A DNA stretch of 64,000 nt from UBA7672 sp964529555. GTDB taxonomy: Bacteria > Pseudomonadota > Alphaproteobacteria > Caulobacterales > Hyphomonadaceae. Shown here piece by piece: positions 17,986 to 25,152 of this stretch (the first letter of the stretch is position 1; the number at the start of each line of letters is the position of its first letter). Made by a program: the position numbers and the translations under genes. The notes below the pieces were generated by a model. That model ran no database searches. It had not been told where the DNA came from and saw nothing but the letters and a program-made list of their open reading frames with translations. The DNA is taken from NCBI GenBank assembly GCA_964529555.1, contig CAZGWV010000001.1, positions 1-64,000 of the forward strand. Reading direction: 5' to 3'.

Positions 17986-18483
17986 ATGTTTTTTAGATAT
18001 ATTATCGTGTGCAGTATGATTTCGGCGTTGCCAGTTTTTTCTGGAGCCTGCAGCCAGAAAGACATATCTCCTATTATAAATGCACAGGCTTGTTTTAAAC
18101 TAAATAATGATCTTACTGCAATTGGCGATGAAATAAAAGAGATAGGTCGCCTGGCGGGCATGGAGATACATGATCGCAGCTTGGAAGCCGCTGCCGAACT
18201 CAAGCAACTGGGTGAATTCGCTATCGATCCTCCCGATTGGTATTTCAAGCCCTTGCTGATTTTGAGAATTGAGCGATCAGACGGTATGGGGCTAAGCATC
18301 TCAAATGCAGGGCTGCGGAATGGAGTCGCATTGAGTATCTCTCAAGGAAAAGACCAGTTGGAAGCTCGAAGGTTTGGAGAAATGGTGCTCTCTCGACTGA
18401 GAGAACGTTGGAATGTCCGAGAATTATCTTACGGTGGAGTCGGTTCTACGAATGCTGATTGTGCGGAAATCGGTTATCGCTGA
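17986..18483 (+). CDS. Candidate immunity lipoprotein for orphan tip A2
   Basis: This protein (165 aa from ATG 17986, preceded by GGAAG; ATG 17974 is an alternative) starts MFFRYIIVCSMISALPVFSGAC, a lipoprotein signal with a plausible lipobox SGAC. The soluble part contains KLNNDLTAIGDEIKEIGRLAGMEI and a C-terminal EIGYR. The DNA is clearly AT-richer than the RHS core. It follows the orphan tip after about 24 nt, so it is the likely cognate immunity factor. No family is recognised. Confidence 0.65.
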   Translation: MFFRYIIVCSMISALPVFSGACSQKDISPIINAQACFKLNNDLTAIGDEIKEIGRLAGMEIHDRSLEAAAELKQLGEFAIDPPDWYFKPLLILRIERSDGMGLSISNAGLRNGVALSISQGKDQLEARRFGEMVLSRLRERWNVRELSYGGVGSTNADCAEIGYR

Positions 18484-18509
18484 GTAGGCTCCGCAACACT
18501 TGGAACAGT

Positions 18510-18615
18510 TCATGGACCTACGGGTATAGCTATTATTCCAGCGGGCTGGTCTCGGCGATGGTGGGCTACGATCCTATGGGCCAGCCAAATCGCGTCGCGG
18601 ACGATTCTGGGCATC
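18510..18615 (+). pseudogene. Vestigial RHS core fragment
   Basis: The translation TYGYSYYSSGLVSAMVGYDPMGQPNRVADDS aligns with the RHS A core block TYGYDYSNRLVSATGS..LGYDPVGRLYQVAGGS, with a short internal deletion. It is about 100 bp long, lacks a start and is not linked to a tip. Confidence 0.6.
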
Positions 18616-18720
18616 ACGTCCCAAAGCCGGCGCGAGCTTCATTGACATTCTTCGGAGATGCCATCTGATGGCGCTGTACGGCATGACCTGCTCGGAGCGC
18701 CGTCAGGGAGGGGGACAGCC

Positions 18721-19236
18721 ATGCGGACGAAACTGATCGTGCTGGGCTTGATGCTGTGTTCGGCGCCGGCCCTGTCGCAGACGACAACCACCTACACCTA
18801 CGACAGCGTGGGCCGCGTGGTGAAGGTGACGCCGAGCAGCGGTCTTCCGACCTGCTACAAATACAACAGGGCGGATAATCGCGTGAGCGTTGCGGCGCAG
18901 TCGGGCTGTACGCACACGTCGCCGCCGACGGCGAATGCGGACTATGTCGTGACCTACTACAAGAACCCGGTCACAGCTTACTATGGCGTTCTCGGCAACG
19001 ACACCGATCCCGATCTGCCGGCGGACACCCTCTCGATAACGTCGGTGAGCGGCTATGGGCTCTCCATCGTCAACGTGGGCGGCGTCGATGCGCTCCTGTG
19101 GTCCGGAACGGCGACGCCGGGGGTCAAGAATTTCACCTACTACATCGAAGACTCGACGGGTTCGACCTCGTCCGCGACGCTGACGATCGAGTTCATTTTG
19201 TGCAAGCCGGCGGACGAGTGCTATGAATGGGTCTGA
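18721..19236 (+). CDS. RHS-associated secreted protein with one YD repeat and an Ig/cadherin-like domain (copy A)
   Basis: The 171-aa protein has a signal peptide (MRTKLIVLGLMLCSAPALSQ). It then has one RHS-type repeat, TYTYDSVGRVVKVTPSSG, and a second partial one, YKYNRADNRVSV. A beta-rich domain with GNDTDPDLPADTLSITSVSG (about 95-115) resembles Ig-like/cadherin-like surface modules (VLxNDTDxD pattern). It ends in a conserved ILCKPADECYEW with two cysteines. Relatives occur three more times in this window (41745-42272, 52237-52674, 61560-62075), always next to a 95-aa-type secreted protein. The start is fixed by the signal peptide and a GGGAGGGGG run upstream. No function is known to me. 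Confidence 0.8.
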   Translation: MRTKLIVLGLMLCSAPALSQTTTTYTYDSVGRVVKVTPSSGLPTCYKYNRADNRVSVAAQSGCTHTSPPTANADYVVTYYKNPVTAYYGVLGNDTDPDLPADTLSITSVSGYGLSIVNVGGVDALLWSGTATPGVKNFTYYIEDSTGSTSSATLTIEFILCKPADECYEWV

Positions 19237-19282
19237 CGGCGTTGACGCCCGGCCGCCCGGTCTGGATCGGAGGGGAAGCTTC

Positions 19283-19570
19283 ATGATTGCCAGGCTCGCC
19301 TGCATGGCGACGTTCATGGCCGCAGTATCTTCGGCGACCATCGCCCAGGGCTCCGCGGGCAAAGCCGGCGAAGTCGTGATCGCCGCGAATGGAGCCCCGG
19401 TCGCTCCCTGGATCGAACACCGCGTCTGCGACGAGAACGACAAATGCTCGCTGATGATCGTCAACAAGGCCACGCGGGAGGTCGCCCGCCTGGATGGCCG
19501 GCTCACCTCGATGTTCAAGGCGACCGGCTCGGGCAAGGAAGTCGTCCGCGCGTATGACAAGCTGTTCTAG
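19283..19570 (+). CDS. Small RHS-associated secreted protein with two conserved cysteines (copy A)
   Basis: The 95-aa protein has a signal peptide ending TIAQ. Its core is GEVVIAANGAPVAPWIEHRVC, a second Cys (KC), MIVNKATREVARLDGRLTS and FKATGSGKEVVRAY. The pattern PWxxxxxC..C...VN..T.E.A........S.F..TG.G.EV.R recurs in all four copies of the pair. The two cysteines are probably disulfide-bonded in the periplasm. CGGAGGGG precedes the ATG. It follows the YD/Ig gene by 46 nt. Unlike copies B and C, no RHS gene follows; an IS481 relic does. Confidence 0.75.
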   Translation: MIARLACMATFMAAVSSATIAQGSAGKAGEVVIAANGAPVAPWIEHRVCDENDKCSLMIVNKATREVARLDGRLTSMFKATGSGKEVVRAYDKLF

Positions 19571-19716
19571 GCCATGCGGACTCTTGGGAGTCCTCTTGTC
19601 GCCATAGCACTTGCCCCATTCATCATATGGATGCGCTAAGTGTCCACATGGTCTAGGTGTTCAGTCTCTGAGTGTGAGGGAATCGGCTCAGCCGATCCTG
19701 CATTCCGGGAGAACCT

Positions 19717-20290
19717 ATGGGACAGATACTTCACGGAAGCGCCACGACCACGCACGCCGTCCGAGCGGCAATACAGCGATCGAAAGCTACAGCCAAAGCG
19801 CTAGCCGAACGCAACGGTCTCAATAGAGGAAGCGGTCTGCGTCGCCTTTCGCAAGCACGCGCTGCTGCCGCACCTCACTCGCTCATCCCTTCATCGCCTC
19901 TTCCAGCATCACGACATCAGCCGGCTGCCAGAAGTCGAAGGAACAAAGACGTCGAGGAAGAAGTTCAAGGCCTATCCCATTGGCTATTCCCACATCGACA
20001 TCGCCGAGGTGCGCACCGAAGAAAGCAAGCTGCACCTGTTCGTAGCCGTGGACCGCACCTCCAAACTCGCCTTCGCCCGGCTCTATGAGGCTGCCAACCG
20101 CAAGGCGGCTTCGCACTTCCTCGAAGCCCTGATCGCTGCCGCCCCTACAAAATCCACACCGTGCTCACCGACGATGGCGTCCAGTTCTGCTATCCGCCCG
20201 GCAAGCGCAACGGGCCGACAGGGCAAAGGCGCGAACGTTGTCGCGCGATCGCCAACACCCCAAGCCGAGGGAGAGAGCTTGGGTCAATGT
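19717..20290 (+). pseudogene. IS481-family transposase relic
   Basis: The start MGQILHGSATTTHAVRAAIQRSKATAKALAERNGLN is the typical helix-turn-helix N-terminus of IS481 transposases. After an internal deletion and frameshifts, other frames read KAYPIGYSHIDIAEVRTEESKLHLFVAVDRTSKLAFARLYE and then KIHTVLTDDGVQFCYPPG, the first and second catalytic Asp regions. The C-terminus is missing. It ends just before the trbI stop codon and marks the border of the conjugation module. Confidence 0.8.
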
Positions 20291-20313
20291 TTGGCGGACG
20301 CGCCTCGCTTCCG

Positions 20314-21609
20314 TCAGAGTGTTGTGCGCCGCGTCACGATCACCGTGATCCGTTTACCCGCTTCCACCCGGATCGTTGGTGGTATCGCGAGGCTCCGATC
20401 GACTACGCGGTTGGTGACGATACTGGCGCCGCGCTGGACCCCACCGGCAATCGCGGCATCGACCGGATCGCGCGAGGCCACCCCGACACTGCCGTAGGTA
20501 AGTTGCGGTTCCTCGGTTGTGGCCACGCCGATATTGATCAGCGTGCCAAGGAACGCCGCACCGAACACATCTCCCCAATGGTTGTCGACCTGACCGGTAA
20601 TGCCGGCCGCGCCGGAAGGATCTAGCGCGGTCTCGTCGAGCGCCAGTTCGTCGCCATTCGGCATGATGAGCCGTCCCCAGACGATCGCGACCCGGTTCTG
20701 GCCGTAGCGGCCGACGGATCTGTAGTCGCCGATGAGGCGCGCGCCCTGCGGGATCAGCAGGGTGCGGCCCGTGGCGCTGTCGTAGATGGACTGCGTCACC
20801 TGGGCGATCACCGGGCCGGGCGATTCGGAGTTCAACTCTGTCACCAGGCTGGCCGGGATCACTGCGCCGGGGAAGATCGCGCGTTCGGCAGACCGCGCGG
20901 CGTCCGGCTTTTCGGGCGCCTGCGGCGCTACGACCGTGAACGGAGAACCGGGCGGTGGCGGGGCCGCCGACGCCTGCTGCGACGCCGGGCCGGTTGTCCT
21001 GCTTGTCTCGTCGCGCCCCGGTTCCTCGCGCAGCGAGAAGAACAGGCTAGCGCGTTCGGCCTCCCGCGCTTCCGCGACCGCCGGATCGGCCGGCTCGGAC
21101 CACGGGTTCGGCTCGATCGGTCGGTAGGGCGCGGGCGGACCGTAGGAAGGAGGCGGGTTCCAGTCAGGCTGATAAGGCGGAGTGGGCGGGCTGTAGCCCG
21201 GCGCGTCCAGGTCGCGCGGCGCGAACGCCGCGACATCGCCGGGCAGGGGCGGGCCGAGTTGCGGCGGTGTGGCCGGCTCCCGCGCCGCCTGCTGAACTGC
21301 GGCCTCGCTGTAGTCGGCCGGCAGGCTGCGAACGGCGCCCTGCGCAACTTCGGGTCGCGCCGGATCGGACATCATTGGCTTGATCTCGGCGGGCTTGCGC
21401 GAGTTGTCGGATGAGAACGCGCCCGAGGCCAGCAGCAGGACCAGCGCGATCCCGCCGGCGGCGGTGGTCAGGATCGCCGGCTTGTTGAGGCTCCTTGCGC
21501 CCGGTCCCTTGACCCGGATCGCATCGAGCGAAGGCGGTTCGCTTATCGACTCTTTGCGTGGCGGCTCGGCCATGCCGGCGCTGGAGCGGGGACGAGGACC
21601 GTCAGCCAC
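20314..21609 (-). CDS. trbI: Conjugal transfer protein TrbI (VirB10-like)
   Basis: This 431-aa inner-membrane protein spans the periplasm to the outer-membrane core of the type IV secretion channel. One membrane segment lies at about 45-65 (ILTTAAGGIALVLLLASGAF). A long Pro-rich linker (about 110-170) is followed by the conserved VirB10 C-terminal domain (about 245-431). That domain contains VIPASLVTELNSESPGPVIAQVTQ, LLIPQGARLIGDYRS and VNRV-like strands. It overlaps trbG by 8 nt and is the last gene of the trb operon. Confidence 0.93.
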   Translation of the reverse strand: MADGPRPRSSAGMAEPPRKESISEPPSLDAIRVKGPGARSLNKPAILTTAAGGIALVLLLASGAFSSDNSRKPAEIKPMMSDPARPEVAQGAVRSLPADYSEAAVQQAAREPATPPQLGPPLPGDVAAFAPRDLDAPGYSPPTPPYQPDWNPPPSYGPPAPYRPIEPNPWSEPADPAVAEAREAERASLFFSLREEPGRDETSRTTGPASQQASAAPPPPGSPFTVVAPQAPEKPDAARSAERAIFPGAVIPASLVTELNSESPGPVIAQVTQSIYDSATGRTLLIPQGARLIGDYRSVGRYGQNRVAIVWGRLIMPNGDELALDETALDPSGAAGITGQVDNHWGDVFGAAFLGTLINIGVATTEEPQLTYGSVGVASRDPVDAAIAGGVQRGASIVTNRVVDRSLAIPPTIRVEAGKRITVIVTRRTTL

Positions 21610-22426
21610 GCCTGCCTCCCGAGACAGGAGTCTGGCGATAGATCTGGACCTTCTTCTGACCCCAGCCGGAGCCGAGGCGGAGTTCCGCCTTGTTGAACAG
21701 CCGGTCCACTACATAATACTGGCCCTGGACCCGGTAGTTCACCAGTTCGGCGCCTTCGTCGCCGATGACGAACAGGGGCGGGGCCTCCATCGTCCTGAAC
21801 TTCTCCGGCATCTCGATGAACACCTGGCTCCCATCGTCGAACGCCGCCAGCGGGCGCCAGTCAGGCTTGTCGCCGTCGATGCGATAGCGGAGGTTGAGCT
21901 GCTCCGGCGAGAACGGAGGCGGCGGTGGCGGTGCGGGGGGCGGCGGGGTTTTGTTCGCCAGCATCATCTCCGCGGCATAGCGCCAGGAGACGGCCGCCAT
22001 GGCGTTGCCGGTGACGCTCTTGAGATCGAGATGATAGATGCGTCTGTCCGTCATGATAATGAGATTGGTGGAGAGGTTGGCGGCGTTGGGCTTCACCAGC
22101 ACATGCGCCTGGGCCAACGGACCCGCGCCGGAGCGGGCGTCGCTCACGATCCAGCGCGTAGTGTCGCCGGCCGAGACAGAAAGCAGGGCCTCGCCCGGCT
22201 CCAGAGCGATGTCGGTGATGCGCTGGGGCGAGGCCTGGATCGCATAGAGCGCGCCGCGCTCATAGCCGAACTCGTGCAGCGCACCGACGAGTGCGGCGTC
22301 GCCGGGTCCGCGGATCGCGGCCTGGTTGGTCTGGGCCACGGTCGGCGGCTTGGGTGTCTGGGCGAGTACGGGTGGAGCGAAGCTGAGCGCCACGAGACCG
22401 ATGGCGGCAAGATGCAAGCGTGTCAT
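21602..22426 (-). CDS. trbG: Conjugal transfer protein TrbG (VirB9-like)
   Basis: The 274-aa periplasmic/outer-membrane component has a signal peptide cleaved near residue 22 (PPVLA-Q). It carries the two VirB9 domains. The N-terminal part has ALYAIQASPQRITDIALEPGEALLSVSAGDTTRW. The C-terminal part has LRYRIDGDKPDWRPLAAFDDGSQVFIEMP and LVNYRVQGQYYVVDRLF. A Pro-run (PPPPAPPPPPPF) links the two. With TrbI it would form the outer-membrane core complex. It overlaps both neighbours by a few bases. Confidence 0.94.
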   Translation of the reverse strand: MTRLHLAAIGLVALSFAPPVLAQTPKPPTVAQTNQAAIRGPGDAALVGALHEFGYERGALYAIQASPQRITDIALEPGEALLSVSAGDTTRWIVSDARSGAGPLAQAHVLVKPNAANLSTNLIIMTDRRIYHLDLKSVTGNAMAAVSWRYAAEMMLANKTPPPPAPPPPPPFSPEQLNLRYRIDGDKPDWRPLAAFDDGSQVFIEMPEKFRTMEAPPLFVIGDEGAELVNYRVQGQYYVVDRLFNKAELRLGSGWGQKKVQIYRQTPVSGGRRG

Positions 22427-23121
22427 GGCTGGAGATCCCTGGACCAGGTGAGTGAGTGGACGTAGAGGCCGAGCGGGTTGTTCGCGAGGCGCTCGGGCGA
22501 GGAGGGCGGATCGATCACCACGGTGGCGACGCCGCTATAGCGTTCGACCTTGACCAGCGTGCCGGAGTTATAGGTCGACTCCCGCCAGCGCAGGTTGAAG
22601 CTGTTGGGACTGGCGCGGACAACAGAGAGCACCTCGACCGCAACGGTAGTCTTGCCGACCTTGCCGAAGGGGTCATCATCCTTCGCCATGGCGTTCAGAA
22701 CCTGAGCGCCGCCCTGCGTCGTCCAATCGTAGGCCCTGAGCCAGTTCTGCCGGACCACGATGGGATCGGAGGGCAGGCTGCGGATCATCTCAATGAACCG
22801 GGCCAGATGCCAGGAGAGCTGTGCGTCGCTGGGCTCGTACTTCGACGTGGCGGGGCCGATGAGCCTTGCCTCGCCCGTCGCGTTCGCCTCGATCACGAAC
22901 GGGATCGCGGCGGGGCGCAGGGCGAGGATGATGATGCCGGCCGCCAGCGCGGCCGACAGGCCAAGGACGCCGAACGTCGCCGTGCGCCATGTACGGGCAT
23001 GGGCGAGCGCCGAACCCATGCGCCGATCCCACAGCTCCTGAGCGTCGCGATAGGGCGTGTCCGGCGGGGCTGTGTTCTGGAAGCGCGAGGATCGCTCTGC
23101 TGCGGTTCGGGAGGCGAACAT
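22423..23121 (-). CDS. trbF: Conjugal transfer protein TrbF (VirB8-like)
   Basis: The 232-aa bitopic inner-membrane protein has a cytoplasmic N-terminus with TPYRDAQELWDRRMGSALAHARTWR and a single membrane span at about 49-69. A periplasmic VirB8/NTF2-like domain follows (AQLSWHLARFIEMIRSLPSDP, WLRAYDWTTQGGAQ, LRWRES). It helps nucleate the inner-membrane complex of the channel. Its stop overlaps the trbG start (ATGA type), and only 3 nt separate it from trbL. Confidence 0.93.
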   Translation of the reverse strand: MFASRTAAERSSRFQNTAPPDTPYRDAQELWDRRMGSALAHARTWRTATFGVLGLSAALAAGIIILALRPAAIPFVIEANATGEARLIGPATSKYEPSDAQLSWHLARFIEMIRSLPSDPIVVRQNWLRAYDWTTQGGAQVLNAMAKDDDPFGKVGKTTVAVEVLSVVRASPNSFNLRWRESTYNSGTLVKVERYSGVATVVIDPPSSPERLANNPLGLYVHSLTWSRDLQP

Positions 23122-23124
23122 ATT

Positions 23125-24384
23125 CTACTCCTTTTGCTGCTTGAGATTGGGGCCCTCGGAAGCGCCGCCGGCGTCGCCATGGCCCACCGTGTGGGTTGCG
23201 ATCATCACGCCCTCGCGCATGGCCTGCGCGCGTTTGAACCGTTTGGTCCAGGCAGGTTGGCTAGACGCGGAAGAAGAGGCGGACGGTGCGGCGGCGCCGG
23301 CGCCGCCGGCCGCCGCCGAGGGCGTCGTTTGAACAGCGCCGGATGCGGTGGCCACGGTGCGCTGGGCGTTGGCCGCGCGGGTGCGGAACCGGCCAGCGGC
23401 GCGGCCGGCTGCCTGACGCGCCCCGCCGATGGCCGTGGCGCCGAGACCGACTGCGGCGTTTAAGGGAGCGGCCATGGGACCGGACATGCCGGTGCGCAAG
23501 GAGCCGAGCGCGGTCGCGGCCTTGAGGCCGCCGGTGGAGGAGGCCGCGCCCCTGGCTGTGGCCCGCGTGGCGCCGGCGGCGGCGCCCGCCGCAGCCCGGC
23601 CGGCGGCGAGGCGCGGGCAGAAGATGGCAAGGCCCATCAGGGTCAAGGCGCCAAGAACCACGGCGAATGCTTGCTCGATGGTCATGTCGTCGGCCGAGAG
23701 GGCGTTGCGCAGGGTTCCGAACATGGTGGAGCCGATGCCGATCACGACGGCGATCACCAGCACCTTGATGCCCGAGGAGATGACGTTGCCGAGGACACGC
23801 TCGGCGAGAAAGGTCGTCTGTTTCCAGAACGCGAACGGTACCAGCACGAACCCGGCGAGCGTCGTCAGCTTGAACTCGACGATCAGGACGAAGACCTGGA
23901 TCGAGAGGACGAAGAACGCCGCGATGACGATGATGCCGCCGAGGCAGAGCAGAACCACCTGCGCCAGATTGCCGAAGAACTCGAACGGGCCGGGTGCGAT
24001 GACGCCGATATGATCGAAAATCGGTTGGGAGGCGGAGAGGCCCTCGGCCGCGACGAGGCCGGGTTTCAGGAGATCGGCGGGCGTGAACGTGGCCGCTGCT
24101 GCATCGAGGCCCAGCGTCGCGAAGCTGTTGAACACGACGTTCGACAGCATCGCAAAATTACCCATGATGAATGCGAATGCGCCGACATAGAGCGTCTTCT
24201 TGACGAGGCTCTGGATGATATCGGTGTTCTGACCCCAGGCCCAGAACAGGCCCGCGAGGGTGACGTCGAGTACGATGAGGATGGCCGCGAGCGAGGTCAC
24301 ATCGCCGCCGATCAGGCCGAAGCCTGAATCGATATAGGTGATGAAGACGTTGAGAAACCCGTCGATCGCTGAGAAGTCATCCAT
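23125..24384 (-). CDS. trbL: Conjugal transfer protein TrbL (VirB6-like)
   Basis: The 419-aa polytopic membrane protein has at least six hydrophobic segments in residues 30-265. One segment is the conserved SIQVFVLIVEFKLTTLAGFVLVPFAFW. The last 150 residues are a low-complexity Ala/Gly-rich cytoplasmic tail (AAGRAAAGAAAGATRATARGAASS and onward). Length and topology match TrbL of Tn4371- and Ti-type systems. It forms part of the inner-membrane pore. The gene lies 27 nt downstream of trbJ. Confidence 0.92.
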   Translation of the reverse strand: MDDFSAIDGFLNVFITYIDSGFGLIGGDVTSLAAILIVLDVTLAGLFWAWGQNTDIIQSLVKKTLYVGAFAFIMGNFAMLSNVVFNSFATLGLDAAAATFTPADLLKPGLVAAEGLSASQPIFDHIGVIAPGPFEFFGNLAQVVLLCLGGIIVIAAFFVLSIQVFVLIVEFKLTTLAGFVLVPFAFWKQTTFLAERVLGNVISSGIKVLVIAVVIGIGSTMFGTLRNALSADDMTIEQAFAVVLGALTLMGLAIFCPRLAAGRAAAGAAAGATRATARGAASSTGGLKAATALGSLRTGMSGPMAAPLNAAVGLGATAIGGARQAAGRAAGRFRTRAANAQRTVATASGAVQTTPSAAAGGAGAAAPSASSSASSQPAWTKRFKRAQAMREGVMIATHTVGHGDAGGASEGPNLKQQKE

Positions 24385-24411
24385 GGTCGCACTCTCTGGT
24401 ATGTCTTGTCG

Positions 24412-25152
24412 TTAGTTCCAGGGGCGCTGGTCGGGATGCGCCGCGCGCACTCCCCCGAAGAAATGGTCGTGCTGGGCGCGCGCCTGCGCCATCGCCTCCA
24501 TCTCGCGGGCGCGCTCGAGTGCTTCGGCGCGTGACTCTGCCACCAGAAGCGTCTGAAGCCGCATGGTCTGCTGGGCCTGGAAGGCGAGAAGCTCGTTGGT
24601 GGTCTGCTGGGCCGATAGCGCGCCCTGCGCGCTGGCGCTTGCGTCGGCCAGCGCCTGCAGCGTGGTCTGGTCGGCGCGAAGCTGTTCCGTCACCTGGGCC
24701 TGGAGGACCAGAGAGGTCTGGAGCGCGTTCCGAGCATTGTCGATCTGCCGGGCGGCGGCCTGCGCGCGTGTGGCGACGTTGGTTCCGCGATAATCTCCCG
24801 TATATAAAGACTCCAGCGCCGCGCGCGTTTCGTTGACCTGAAGGGCGAGCCCGCGCGCCGCGTCGATCAGCGCGTCCAGTTCGCGAAGCTTCGCCATGAT
24901 GTCGGGGGCGAACGTCCGGCCGAGATGGGCGAGATTACGGGCGTCGTTCTCAAGCTGGCGGATCTGGTTGGTGATCTGCTGGACCTGATTGTTGATCTGC
25001 TGGAGCGCCCGCGCCGCGTTGAGCGCGTTCTGAACCAGGTTGGACGGGTCGATCACCGTCATCTGGGCCTGGGCAGGGGATGGCGCGGCCAGCGACAGCG
25101 CCATCGCGCCGGCGGTCAGCTTGAGAACGAGAGAAATGTAACGGGTAAGCAT
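24412..25152 (-). CDS. trbJ: Conjugal transfer protein TrbJ (VirB5-like)
   Basis: The 246-aa secreted pilus-associated protein has a signal peptide ending PAQAQ (about residue 29). A long alpha-helical, glutamine-rich region follows, with coiled-coil potential (NAARALQQINNQVQQITNQIRQLENDARNLAHLGR). Conserved ALESLYTGDYRGTNVATRAQ lies in the middle. Such proteins sit at the pilus tip or entry. Its ATG overlaps the trbE stop by one base (TGATG), indicating coupling. Confidence 0.9.
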   Translation of the reverse strand: MLTRYISLVLKLTAGAMALSLAAPSPAQAQMTVIDPSNLVQNALNAARALQQINNQVQQITNQIRQLENDARNLAHLGRTFAPDIMAKLRELDALIDAARGLALQVNETRAALESLYTGDYRGTNVATRAQAAARQIDNARNALQTSLVLQAQVTEQLRADQTTLQALADASASAQGALSAQQTTNELLAFQAQQTMRLQTLLVAESRAEALERAREMEAMAQARAQHDHFFGGVRAAHPDQRPWN

